The translations under genes and the position numbers were made by a program. A stretch of DNA of 64,000 nt from Enoplolaimus lenunculus (Eukaryota; Nematoda; Enoplea; Enoplida; Thoracostomopsidae). The DNA is taken from positions 310,001 through 374,000 of the forward strand of contig JASANG010004073.1 in NCBI GenBank assembly GCA_030248215.1, read 5' to 3'. Positions 36,599-48,713 of the stretch are shown piece by piece. Position 1 is the first letter of the stretch. Each line of letters opens with the position of its first letter. Under the pieces are notes generated by a model. That model searched no databases. It saw only the letters and a list, made by a program, of their open reading frames with translations, and was not told the origin of the DNA.

Positions 36599-39500
36599 AT
36601 GCGCATGTTAAAAAAGTGTCTATTTGGCGAAACGCGAAGATTTGCTTCAATTTTAACATCTGTACGCAAATCAATTGCAAATGATTTAGCTGAAGTTCAG
36701 GTAAAGTTTGCTTGTTCAGGTAAAGTTTGCTTGTTCAGGTAAAGTTTGCTTGTTCAGGTAAAGTTTGCTTGTTCAGGTAAAGTTTGCTTGCTCAGGTAAA
36801 GTTTGCTTGTTCAGGTAAAGTTTGCTTGCTCAGGTAAAGTTTGCTTGTTCAGGTAAAGTTTGCTTGTTCAGGTAAAGTTTACTTGTTCAGGTAAAGTTTG
36901 CTTGTTCAGGTAAAGTTTGCTTGTTCAGGTAAAGTTTGCTTGTTCAGGTAAAGTTTGCTTGTTCAGGTAAAGTTTGCTTGTTCAGGTAAAGTTTGCTTGT
37001 TCAGGTAAAGTTTGCTTAATGAGGTAAAGTTTGCTTGTTCAGGTAAAGTTTGCTTGTTCAGGTAAAGTTTGCTTGTTCAGGTAAAGTTTGCTTGTTCAGG
37101 TAAAGTTTGCTTGTTCAGGTAAAGTTTGCTTGTTCAGGTAAAGTTTGCTTGTTCAGGTAAAGTTTGTTTTTTATTACTACTACTGTTTTAAACATGAGTT
37201 TGCGTCAATATGCGGATTTAGGATTCCCCACAGGTGTCTAGGCCCCCACATCAGGTATGAAAACAAAAATTTTGTATCAGAATTTGGTACTAAAATTGCG
37301 TTTGGCTTCTTGCTCGTTTCGCTCTTAACCTTTTTGCTATTTCACGTGCATCTTTGTCTACACAATTTAGTGATTCGTAACTCTTTGTGACCACTACTGT
37401 GATTTTTAAACTGCACCTTTGTGAAATATATTTGTAAAATTTGTGAAAAATTGTTATATGAAACATTATTTCTGCGTGCAATTGACAATTAAACCAGCTC
37501 GTAAACATATATTAAATTCAAGTTTTGTAATTTTTACTAGCTATGATATTTCTACTATTGTATTTTCAGGCAGCTGGCACGTTTAAAACGGAACGAATAA
37601 TCACAAGCCAACAAGGACCTGAAATTCGTGTTTCTGGTCAACCTAAGGCGTTGCTTAATTTTTGCGCCAACAACTATCTTGGGTTGAGCAGTCATTCTGA
37701 AATTCAAACCGCTTCCATTGATGCGATTAAATCTCACGGAGCAGGACTTAGTTCGGTTCGATTTATCTGCGGGACGCAAGATATTCACAGGTTAATTTTT
37801 AGCTGAAACGTGAACCCGTATTCTCAAATGTGTGTAGAACCTATCGCCACTTTTACCTGATTAGTTTACAAACTGACCAACTGGTGTAAAATACGACAAA
37901 TCAAATGCGAAAAATGTGCCGAATTTCAAAGTTCGCCATTCACTGGTTTGAACGCTACAAGACCGATCACCAGTTGGCAGGGAGTAAACGGATATTAAAA
38001 ATAACAGAACGGAAACGGAAATGGGTAGTGATCAAAATTATTGAAGTATAAAAGTTTCAAAAACGTTTTACTTTTCTGCCATTACAGTTGAGGCGCGCAA
38101 ATATTCACCGGTATTTCAAAATTTTTAAAGAAGAAATGGCAGACGCATAGAAATTTTTAAGATTTTGGATGAATGTCGTAATTTTTATTTCATTTCAAAC
38201 AATTGCAGCATATCTGTAACCAAAAATTGCGAGATATATTCGTGATTTATAACTAATTTTAAAATTAAAAATAACACAACTTTCGTTATTTCTATAACGG
38301 AAACGGAAACGGAAACGGACACCGATTGTTATCGGAAACGGAAATTGATATTCGATTACACCCTGCCAATTGGTAAATGGTGCAACACACATTTGAGACT
38401 GCGCTGCTTGAAGTGAGTAAAAATGTTGTTTTTTTTGTGTTTCTTGTGCTGAATAAAACAAAGATTGAAGCTTAAACATCAGAAGCAGATGCAAAGCGGA
38501 TGACAGAAGAGTCACCCCCCTATTTGGGTATAGAAATTTCTGATTGGGCTTAATAAAGGCTTGAAATCAGTATCTTCGCTGCAATGGTCCACTAAAGTCA
38601 CCCCTTTGCAAAAAACCTTGATTTGTCAGTGAATATAATCGTCCAATCAGGTCCAGTCTGTTTCTCAACTAAAGTTGAACGATAGTTGGTATGCTTGGCA
38701 TGGCTCATGCATCGATTAAACTAAACAAATAGACATTGCGGACCCTATACTTGAAGATATTTTGTGTTATTTCAATTTTAATTTTGAAAATTAAGAAATG
38801 AGGGACAATGTAAAGAACAGGGGCGAAACAGTATTATAAACATATTCCTAAGCCTAAGCCTATGCTTAAGCCAAGCAAAAAAAATTAATTTAAAACTTTC
38901 AGCTTACTCTATTCTTGTCACACTGAAAAACTCTCCGCCCCTGATGTTTACATGGGCCGAAATGAGAAACTGAACATATAATTGTTCAAAATGCAAAAAA
39001 TAACAAAAGAAAATGTTTTCAATTTTATTTCAAATTATTTTGAAATTTAAGTACCAAGCGTAAGACTGTTTAGTATGATTTTAGGAATTTAGAATTAAAA
39101 ATAGCAAAGTTTCACGGAAGAGACGATGCAATACTTTATGCGTCGTGTTTCGATGCAAATGCAGGACTGTTTGAAACATTACTCGGTAAGATTTACTAAC
39201 TAAAATGATAAGCCATGCCTGGGTTTAGCTTAAGCTTAAAAAGTTATACAACCTGTGATTTGCAGCTGCAAGTTTTTCGAACCGGATTTTGGGCAATACT
39301 TACAAGTGCAAGTTGCAGCTGCAACTTCTCGCAGCAAAAACTTGCACGGTAAATATGACTTTATTCATATATACACATCCCCTAATTATTTGGGTTTCTG
39401 GAAACATTTATTACCGGCGAACAGGTTCAAATTGTGTTTGAAAAAGTGGACTGGTAAAGCTTGTCATTTGTCCGACGTTCAGGGCGCCGGAGTCGTTTCA

Positions 39501-42500
39501 GCAACAAAACTCGTTTTGGAATTTTTGTCCCACGATTTTATCAAAATACTTTTTCAATTGGTTGCACAAGAATCCTGATCTGAAATTTTTATACGATCCC
39601 GTTGTCAAAAATGCTGCGTACACCCGGGACAAGCACACTGCAATTTCCAATGAGTTGACTGATCAATTCAGCTAGTGAGTTGGTTATTACTGAATTAATA
39701 TCAGCAAACATTATACTATCTCTGAGTTGAGTTGATGCTCACTCTGAGTTGAGTTGACTCTGAGTGAGTTGATTAATTAAATCAGAATACACTGAATCAA
39801 CTCAAAATTCTGAGTTCTGGTAGTCTTAACTCAGACTGAGTGATTCAAATCATTCTTAGTTAAAATCAAAATGAAATTTAATTTTAATTTCAACATTTTA
39901 CAGGGAAAGACGACGCAATAATATCAGATTCGCTCAATCACGCGTCGATTATTGATGGAGTCCGGTTGAGTAAAGCGCAACGATTGGTCTACAAGCATAT
40001 GGATATGGTCGATTTAGAAAATAAGCTAAAATCTGTTCAAGGTACGGTAGTTTACGAAGTATACTGTAGTTTACTGAATCATGCGACGCTGTTGGTTGCA
40101 GTAGTAATCATGATTGGTTGAATCACAGTTGGTCCACACAATTGTACATATCGTTGTATGTTATGGGTCATCCACGTAATACTGTTTACGCTACTGTAAA
40201 AAATTGTCCACACACCTGATTTTAAGTGAGGGACAAAACGACAATGTCCTTAAGCTATAAAGACTTCACAGATGGTATAATTAGCTAGTGGGTTTTGGCA
40301 GCAGGTCCTTAGAAGGGACTAAGGACAATGTAGGTACTGTCTGGACACAGTGTCTGACAATACGAGTTTCTTCGAACAGATCCTGTATAATTGCAAAGCA
40401 AAGCTCTTTCCGACAAACTTTGTGTTATGAAATAAGCTGAGTCCCTTCTGACAGACGCTGGACAAAACAGTTGTCCTTTAAACAACGTATGGACAATTTG
40501 GCATGTGTATAGACGGCAACGTGACCAAGCATAAGTCGTTTTAGAGAGAGTGCAAGTTGTCAGCAGGTTGTAAACAGGATATGAGTGGCATTTGGACATG
40601 TAATTTGGAAACAACAAAGCTACAGACTTAGGGGCTCGTATGTGGGAACAATTTTTACAGTAACGTAGACAGTATAACGTGGATGACCCATTACGGTGCC
40701 AGTTTCGGGGCATTTTTGCAGTCTGAACCTGGTTATTATTTTAATGTTGACAGGTACTGTTCGAATATTCTGTAAATTTTATAAATAAATATTGTTACGC
40801 AACATCCTGTACCGCCGGAACATCCTTGATCTGCCGCTGTGGAAGCGATCGCTTACACGCAACCACATCTGCAGGAACGCAGGCTCGTAATCAGTGGATC
40901 CTGTTATGGGATCAAAATAGTTTCTGGACGGACATGCGGTTTTCAGGAGAGGGGACTCCATTTTTGAAGAAAGCGCTGATTGGCCCTGACTACGATCCCT
41001 CAAAAGTGAATATTTATAGTTTTTTTAGATAAACGCCGAAAATTAATTGCTACCGATGGTGTATTCAGTATGGACGGAGACGTAACCCCACTCGATCAAA
41101 TCTGTGATCTTGCCGACAAATATGAATCCATGGTGTTTGTAGATGATTGTCACGCCACTGGATTTTTTGGACCCACAGGCCGTGGAACCGAAGAATATTT
41201 TGGTGCGATTTAGTTTTATTTCATAATATGTCAAATTTGACACATTTGTTGGCGTTCCATCGTCAATCTTCTCAGACGAGCTGTGATGGTTCACATCTCA
41301 TGGCAAAGTACTGGATTCACATCCTTGCTTGAAATTATATCTCATATGAAACGTTTAAAAAAGACTTACACAAATTTAGCATATACACAAGCTGGTCCAA
41401 ACGTTTCTCACGGAGGTCAAAATATTGACAAAGCAGGCTGCACTGCAAAAAACGGTGAGTCAAATTGACTCTCTCCAAAATAAGCTTTTCCTGACTACAC
41501 AAACTGAGTCAAAATTCGACTTCGCCTGAGTCATATTCGACTCAGTGCAGTCAGGAAAAGCTTGTTTCGGAAAGAGTCAATTTTACTCTCCGTTTTCTGT
41601 AGTGTGGGTTCCATCAAGCTCTGCCCCGATTGGCAGTGGCAAATTCATAAATTACTGACGCACGGGTGTCGGTATATATTGTGTAAGAGCCAAACGGAAT
41701 ATTCATGGCACAAAAGTCAAAAATTTGTAAGGTAGAGGGACATTACCAATTTATCGTAAAACATTTATCAAACGAGAGACGCGCAATCTGGATCCGATCC
41801 TGTTCATCGGTTACAAGTCAAGCTGTTGTCGCCAAAACTTGGATCGAACACATTTGTCAATTTACAGGTATGAACAATCGAGTCGACATTATTAACTCCA
41901 CCCTGGGAAAAGCATTAGGCGGAGCGATGGGTGGGTACACAACCGCTGCTGTGGAAATTGTTCAACTCCTTCGTCAAAGATCGCGACCGTATTTGTTTTC
42001 AAATTCTTTGGCACCGTCTGTCGTTGGAGGCGCAAATAAGGTTGCCTTGCGTTATTGTTCGCTTTCAAAAGCTTAAGCGATAATGCAAGGTTATACTTTG
42101 CAATGTTACTTTCAAAACTTAAGTACGCTTTAAAGTTAAAATTTCGAACTCAAATTTATTTAGTACCGTAGTCATTAATGCGGTACAATTAGAGATAATT
42201 GATATTTATGGAATCTAATTAGGGTTTGGGGACTCTATTCTCTTACGGAATCTTATTAGGGATAGTAATCTGATTGAACTAAAACACACATATACTAGAA
42301 TGAAAAGTGCCCCGATGTGGCCATAGAAAACGATATGTTTCGGTAGTAAGATTTTTAGTTCAATACCGCTAGTATTACAATTTCCATGCATGCGTATAAA
42401 GTTTAAAAACTAGATTAATTTGATGCCAATCAGCGTCCTCCCGAAACACGACACAACAATACTATAGAATTAATAAAAGTTAAATCATTGAGTTTGATTG

Positions 42501-45500
42501 ACTGGGTAACGGAAACATATCCGCAACTTTCTCTGACAGCGGCCAAATAGACATGTGATCCACTGTTTCGAAATATTAAAACAAGAAATAAATACTAGAA
42601 TATAAATGACGAATTATGGTTGATGGAAAAAGTTTGAGTACACACTCGTGACATTAGTTTCTTGCACTTAGTACACTGAAGTTTCGAATATATGCAGAAA
42701 AATTTTGGGTTTTAAAAAGAGTATATAAGTAGAAATTAAGCGTAAAATGCTGGTGACTCAATATTAAAAACGTGTTTGTTCGTCAATTGGCTCAATGTAA
42801 AGAACAGGAGCGGATCAGTATTATAAGCATATTCCTAATCCTAAGCCTAAGCATAAGCGTTAGCATGAGCATATTCCTAAGCCTAAACCTAAGCGTAAGA
42901 ATGAGCATAATCCTAAGCCTAAGCCAAGCAAAAAATTAATCTAAACCTTAAGCTTATTCCATTCTAGTCCCGCAGAAAAACGTTCCGCCCCTGATCTTTA
43001 CATTGGCCGTCATTGGAATACAACGCAGATTTCGTCAGCAAAGTTGCAAATATTGTTTCGCTACGTACTCACTCAAATATTTTAATGTTTTAAAAGTTTA
43101 AAATCTGGGTACCGTTTAGCCAAGTATGGAGAGGGCACTGTACGGTACAAAATTTATACAGCTCCAAAACTTGATGCGTTATCGTTTTCTATAGCCTCGT
43201 CGGGACACTTTACTATCTATTGTGACTTTTCTCCGAAAAAGTTGCGGATATGTTTCCGTTACGCAGTCAATCAAACTCAATGATTTAACTTTTATTAATT
43301 CTATAGTATTGTTGTGTCGTGTTTCGGGAGGACGCTGATTGGCATCAAATTAATCTAGTTTTTAAACTTTATACGCATGCATGGAAATTGTAATACTAGC
43401 GGTATTGAACTAAAAATCTTACTACCGAAACATATCGTTTTCTATGGCCACATCGGGGCACTTTTCATTCTAGTTTCTAAGCTTTAGGAAGAAATTTGAT
43501 GTAAATTTACCTTAAGTGCGAAAAAGTCAAATTTAAAGTCATATATACTCACGTTATAATTGTTTTAGAACTGTTAAGCTATATTTCCATGAAAATTAAA
43601 AACTACATTTTCACAATCACAAAAGTCGCGCTTTCCTAATTTCATTTTTATTTATTAGGTAACTCGCTCAATTTATAATGCTAATATATTTTAATTCATA
43701 TAAATTGTTTGAATTCAAATAGAAAATCAATACAATTGATAAGTACTTGCTCTAGTGAAAACTGATTTTATGCTGCATAGTAGTGTAGAACCAATACATC
43801 GGTATCGGTATTGTAATCGGTATTTTGGAAGAATACTGATTCCGATACTTTCAATTTTGTATTGCACACATGAATTGCGTTAAATATATAATTGGAATGC
43901 GCAGCATTTAAAATTATGGCTGCAACAAATATTTTGTGAAAGATGCTGAATACGCATTTGCATCAACATGCGGACGTGGAAAATTGTTTTAAACACACTT
44001 TTGTTCGTTTCCTCTTAATTGTGCAAGAAATTCTAATAATGCAATTCCATCCCCAGTCAAAACTGCGAATCCGCAACTATAAGGTTTGCTTTGTAACTTA
44101 TTCTTGTTTTCTTTTCGAAAACAAAAAACTAAGGCGGCCGGGCGTGGGCCTGAAAAATCTGGGCCGGTTCATACTATAATGAGAGCCCGCTGTGTTCGAG
44201 CGTCACGTTTTTGAAAGAGACTGCTTGCTTTGGGAACCTTATTAAATTAATGGTGTTAATTTTGCACGTCAAAATTTCTTTAAATATTCTAAACCGAGTT
44301 TTGGACATTTCAGTGCTCAACTTGGTGCTACCAATAATACATCGAGCAGTAAATCAAAACTGACATCTGTACTTTACGCGTAAACTTTGAGCTTAAATGT
44401 AAATCTAGGTTTAGAAAAAAAACCCACGCGAATGTAAAATCTAGGCACCTACTACGAATTAAATAAAAAGTGTCTCTCATACCACTGGCGGATGCAGTGG
44501 GTGCCACTCCGGAATGAACCACCACAACTTGAATCAAGAGAAAGGTTTTGCATTATAAAGATTCAGCATTAAATTAGCGTTCGACTTCGCTCTCAAACAG
44601 TTTTCGACAGCTTGATGTTACGTCTACGTTTTCAAAAACGCGCCTTGGTAAAAATACACATAAAATTTCAATTTTTAGTTCCCCCAGTACGACTTGAACC
44701 CGCGACCCAAAAGCTGAAAAAACGCCGTGGTATGTGAACATCATACCACTCAGCCACAGGCGCACTTGACCGGTGTTTTTGTTTACATTGTATATACTAC
44801 ATATAAGATGGGCTGAAACTTTGAAAGCGCATATTTTTTTAACCAACGGACCTGCAAGGATATAAATAACAGATTTGAAATCAGCTGCCTCAAATACGTC
44901 GGAAAATCACATAAAATACACATAAAATTTCAATTTTTAGTTCCCCCAGTTGGACTTGAACCCGCGACCCAAAAGCTGAAAAAACGCCGTGGTATGTGAA
45001 CATCATACCACTCAGCCACAGGTGCACTTGACCGGTGTTTTTGTTTACAAAATGGGCTGAGACTTTGAAAGCGCATATTTTTTTAACCAGCGGCCCTACA
45101 AGAATATAAATAACAGATTTGAAATCAGCTGCCTCAAATACGTCGGAAAATCACATAATCTTACAGTTTCTAGGGGGGGTCGATCTACCGTACCTTCACC
45201 AAAACTAGCTATGTTATTACTAATTTGTAAACATATAAGCCAATGTTTTTCGTAATTGTTCACTCAACATGTTTCGCATATATACGTACTAAACAATAGT
45301 ATTTTCGTTAAATAAATAGCTTAACGTATATGGTTGAGGTAACTTATGTAGCACATAAGAAATTGGATTGTTACAATATACGACTCTGTAGAACACCTTG
45401 CGACAAGATTTTAATCCAAATACCAATGCGAAATTTTGCGGTTCCGATCTTATGAAAACGTTTACGTTTAATGCTTCGACAAAGTTTCTTTAAATATAGC

Positions 45501-47633
45501 GAATGAACACCGGTTACCATGATCTTGAATGACATACGTTTGTGTATATAATAGTAGAAATAATACACTTTTGATCGAAACATAAGAGAGACGTGAACAC
45601 TTTTGGAAGAAACATATAATAGTGACACTACCGTGTCCCTATGATATAAAGGTTCAACCGGATATCCGGCTCCGGCAAAAAATCGGTATCCGGCTCCGGC
45701 TTTGGTATCTTTTCTTGCCGGTTATTTGTTTTAAAAAATTAAAAAACGTTAGAATAATATACACGGCCTGTCAAAAGTTCAGTTTCGTAAGTAATTGCAT
45801 GTTCATTTTCAACAAATACAAATATAATAACCTTAATCCTGAACGTACTCTTTTTATATTATAGTACCTTGGAAAAACTGGACACCCGACCGTAAAAGTA
45901 AGACAGGCCAAACAAATATTGCAACTGAACGCAACCTTTACTACAAAAACATAGAATAATAAAATAGGGTTGGTGTTAAAGTGTTAAATTTCGTCTCGGA
46001 AACGCATTGAATTTATGTTTTATTTTAGTTTTTTGTTTCGAATTTCAGTTGTTTATGGAAATAAATAATTGAAAATATACGTGCTCGGTGTATTTTTGAG
46101 TGATAGGCAATTACTTTGCGACTGTAGTATGGTTTACTAAACCAGAACACAAGTTATAAAGAAATATGACTTTAAATAAAGCAATGAATTATCTATCCGT
46201 CTCCGGCTCCGGCCGGATATTAGATTATCCTGCTCCGGCTCTGGCTCCGTCAGTTTCTGGTATCCGGTTGTACCCTTGCATATATGAACAAACATATCAG
46301 GGTTCCAACATAAACTAAATTTTGCCGCGACAGGAACAGGAACAGGAATTGAATTTTTGCAGGGATTCTCACCGGAACAGAGGAATTCCGGTGGAACCCT
46401 GAATTTAATGTTTATTTCAAATTTTCAGGTATTCGACATGTTATTGTCAACAAGTGATTTGGCGAAAAGTGTCTCTGACAAAACGTCAGCGTTTCGGTCA
46501 AAAATGACAAACGCTGGATTCAATGTGATTGGAAACCTAAATCATCCTATTTGCCCAATTATGCTTGGCGATGCAAGGTAAAAACCAGTATGTATTTGGT
46601 TATTTTTTGAAAAATATTTAAAAATTAACCACTTTTAGCCATGAATATTTTCTATTTCGTCTGGATATCTAAATTTCAAGACGGGATTTTGAACTCGGAA
46701 CTGTCGGTTGAGAACCTTTTGCAGTCACCACTCAAACTTATCCATCAACTCTGCGTCCTATCAAGAGTTTGTACTGCGTATGAGAGCGGAACGCTTTTCT
46801 GTGGGACTGCAATAAAGTTTGTTTAAGTTTTAAACTAATTTTTTGCTTACACTGTAAATTTCATTGAGTTGATTAATTAACTCAGAATCAGTTGAATCAC
46901 TCAGTCTGAGTTAGGACTATCAGAACTCAGAATTTTGAGTTTATTCATTTCATTCTGAGTTAATTAATCAACTCTATCCAGAGTCAACTCAAGTGAGAGT
47001 GAGAATCAACTCAACTCAGAGTGTAGTTAATGTTTACTGATATTAATTCAGAAATAACCAACTCGCTAGCTATAAACTGATTAATCAACTCATTGGAATT
47101 TACAGTATAGGCTTAGGCTTGGGTTAACGTTTATCCTTGCGCTTAAGCTTAGGCTTAGCTTAGGCTTAGGCTTAGGAATAGGATTATAGTATTGTTACGC
47201 CTGTATTTTTTAAAGCCGCTGAAAAGTCAACAATACCCTTTTCAACCGAAAAGATAATTTAAAGTACAAAGATCCAAAAAAATTTTAGTAATCTTTTAAA
47301 TGTTATAAAAAATGGTTTATGCCTCCTGGGGCCAAGATAGCAGTAGGTGGAACGTCGGTAAACGCTCTCTCTTTTATTATTTCAAATTATTCGAATCGTA
47401 GCTAAAATATTTTAGAACTACGGTTCGACTGCGTTTCTTGTTGCAGGCTGGCGTTGCAATTTGCCGACCGAATGCTGGAAGAAGGCATCTACGTCGTTGG
47501 GTTCAGTTATCCTGTTGTTCCACGAGATGCCGCCCGGATCCGGGTTCAAATATCAGCGGCGCATACAATGGAGCACATCCACTGTGCAGTTGAAGCATTT
47601 TGTAAAATTGGCAAACAACTTGGCGTTATTTAA
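36599..47633 (+). CDS. GCAT: Glycine C-acetyltransferase (2-amino-3-ketobutyrate CoA ligase), 8 exons, complete
   Basis: Exons: 36599-36700, 37570-37790, 39085-39185, 39904-40041, 41029-41202, 41868-42040, 46429-46577, 47447-47633. They give 1,245 nt and 414 residues with all phases consistent. The enzyme converts 2-amino-3-ketobutyrate plus CoA to glycine plus acetyl-CoA, the second step of threonine breakdown, in mitochondria. Residues 1-30 are basic and hydroxylated without acidic clusters early on, as in a mitochondrial targeting peptide. Landmarks are [52 protein letters not shown], the PLP-ring Asp226 and His229 in VDDCHATG, the Schiff-base Lys260 in [36 protein letters not shown] and [19 protein letters not shown]. 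Length and order match the human enzyme (419 residues). The second in-frame ATG at 36605 is also possible. Intron 1 starts with a splice-junction minisatellite and intron 6 (about 4.4 kb) is full of transposons. Confidence 0.96.
36701..37175 (+). repeat. 19-bp minisatellite made of a splice junction, GCAT intron 1
   Basis: The unit is GTAAAGTTTGCTTGTTCAG. It is repeated 24 times at an exact 19-base step from the 5' splice site at 36701 to the last GTAAAG at 37157. The last six bases of the preceding exon (GTTCAG) equal the end of each unit, so the array grew from the exon 1/intron 1 border. Each unit therefore contains a 3' splice-site-like end (TTGTTCAG) followed directly by a 5' splice-site-like start (GTAAAG). 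One unit near 37015 is diverged. Confidence 0.97.
38803..38958. mobile_element. hAT-like MITE with TTAGGC interior, subfamily A (perfect 8-bp TSD)
   Basis: Flanked by GAAATGAG at 38795-38802 and 38959-38966. The left end is GGACAATGTAAAGAACAGG and the right end is the complement of GGCCCATGTAAACATCAGG. It is about 156 bp, with CCTAAG repeats on one side only and an AAAAACTCTCCGCCCC block on the other. It lies in GCAT intron 2. Confidence 0.92.
39645..39886. mobile_element. MITE with CACTGTAAATTTCA ends, ending 17 bases before GCAT exon 4
   Basis: The same family in the opposite orientation (TCAGACTGAGTGATTCAA, ATTAATATCAGCAAACATTA). It makes up most of the last 260 bases of intron 3, so the branch point probably lies in or at its edge. 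Confidence 0.78.
40161..40692. mobile_element. TIR element, TGGGTCATCCACGT ends, GCAT intron 4
   Basis: The left TATGGGTCATCCACGTAATA is the complement of the right end. The interior has repeated GACAATGTC/CTGTCTGGAC-type motifs. A relative lies at about 11345-11735. Confidence 0.8.
41440..41606. mobile_element. MITE with CACTGCAAAAAACGGTGAG ends
   Basis: GCAT intron 5. Slightly shorter copy of the same family. Confidence 0.78.
42295..43473. mobile_element. Long-terminal-inverted-repeat (foldback-type) element
   Basis: The arms 42295-42532 and 43236-43473, about 238 bp each, are nearly perfect complements (CTAGAATGAAAAGTGCCCCG at one end, the complement at the other). The 700-bp spacer has no coding frame and hosts a TTAGGC MITE. 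Arms this similar imply a recent origin or gene conversion. GCAT intron 6. Confidence 0.92.
42789..43008. mobile_element. TTAGGC hAT-like MITE, subfamily A, nested in a long-inverted-repeat element
   Basis: It begins GGCTCAATGTAAAGAACAGG and ends TGATCTTTACATTGGCC. The CCTAAG units are in three blocks. It sits in the spacer between the two long arms at 42295-42532 and 43236-43473. Confidence 0.82.
44656..45161 (-). repeat. Tandem pair of tRNA-like SINE units
   Basis: Two copies of about 262 and 244 bp (44656-44917 and 44918-45161) are over 90% alike by eye. On the minus strand each has a tRNA-type head: TGGCTGAGTGGTATGATG (A-box-like) and CGCGGGTTCAAGTC (B-box-like), with the spacing and length of a Ser/Leu-type tRNA with a long variable arm. 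A tail unrelated to tRNA precedes it. The second copy lacks a 17-base piece (TACATATAAGATGGGC region). It lies in GCAT intron 6. Confidence 0.75.
45635..46280. mobile_element. Element with inverted CCGGATATCCGGCTCCGG ends
   Basis: GGTTCAACCGGATATCCGGC at the left and its diverged complement (CCGGTATCC... GGTTGTACCC) at the right enclose AT-rich sequence with no frame. Related ends occur at 35480-35770, 58370-58570, 61035-61335 and 63000-63345. GCAT intron 6. Confidence 0.6.
46789..47216. mobile_element. TTAGGC MITE split by a CACTGTAAATTTC MITE
   Basis: The host element runs GCGGAACGCTTTTCTGTGG to TTTTTTGCTTA, stops at about 46848, and resumes at about 47108 as TAGGCTTAGGCTT. A complete MITE with CACTGTAAATTTCA ends fills the gap. 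GCAT intron 7. Confidence 0.82.
46849..47107. mobile_element. MITE with CACTGTAAATTTCA ends, nested
   Basis: Full copy with CACTGTAAATTTCATTGAG at the left and TTGGAATTTACAGT at the right. It is inserted in a TTAGGC MITE in GCAT intron 7. Confidence 0.85.
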
Positions 47634-47734
47634 TATACTTTAAATTTGCAATTTTTAGTATTAAAAATTAAATTTTGCAGTTCTTACAACGTTTTAATTA
47701 TGATGGTCAAGCGGTGCTCGTACGGTGCATTGGG

Positions 47735-47930
47735 CCCATATAAAGATCAGGGGCGGAACGTTTTTCTGTGGGACTACAATAGAGGATTAAGCTCACAAAT
47801 TAGACTAATTTTTAGCTTTGTCGTAGAGTTAGGTATAGGCTCATTCTTATGTTTTTAGGCTAATAGACAAGATTAGGCTTTAGACTTAGAAATATGGTTA
47901 AACTACAGTGACAACGGCCCTGTACTACAC
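47735..47930. mobile_element. Degraded TTAGGC MITE, subfamily A, after GCAT
   Basis: GGGCCCATATAAAGATCAGG and GGAACGTTTTTCTGTGGGAC are intact at the left. The right end is diverged (ACGGCCCTGTACTACACAG). It follows the GCAT stop by about 100 bases. Confidence 0.68.
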
Positions 47931-48713
47931 AGTAGCCGTGTACTGTGTACCTGAAAACGTGCACCCAAATTAATGCACAAACCACAGTGTTTAAACAATG
48001 ATTATTGGCGACTGCGCGCAGTTAAAAAATAACCTAATTTCTCAGAACGCTTGGTCAGTTTTGTGCTTTGCGAAACATTTCCAGAGAACCAAAAATCTAG
48101 TACTGCTAAAGGCCTTTTAGACAAACCAGATTATTCCTAAAAGGTTAAATTTTTATCACATCGTTTACGCTTGCTCGTAAGTAAGACTGACATGAATTTA
48201 TACCTTCTAGAAATAAAATCATCGGCTTCGACCACGAGTGTTTTAAATGCCACCATACCTTAGTTGAAATGCCCATATATCAGGCTATACACACTATAGA
48301 AGCTTTTTCATGTGACCACATTATGTTCCCAAGCCGAAACCTTTTTAGGCAAACTGTTTTTATATTTATATGTATATGTATTAATTCCTAGCTTCTCTCT
48401 ATATGCGTGTGTGTCGGCTTGGTTTTTTTATTCTTTTTTGGTCGTAAAGACAACCTGGTTATAGAAAAAGACAATTTTCAACTGTGGTTTACCCGAAATT
48501 GGCTCAAATGTGTTTGCACGGCAACGTCGGTGTCCGCTATCCGTTCAAGTGGAGCCAACCAAATTATTTGGTTTTAAGCAGAGATGAGTACTTCTTTTGA
48601 AAATACCGCTGTTCAGGACGAGCGTATAAACCAGGATTTGATTTCGATGGGAATAACCGCAATAAGTTTTGTGCGAGTGAACATAGCAAGTGACAAATTA
48701 TTTTGACCTCTGA

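Noticed and set aside
40309-40713. 134-codon minus-strand frame in GCAT intron 4
   Set aside because: It lies almost wholly inside a TIR element (40161-40692) whose copies do not encode protein, and composition follows the repeats.
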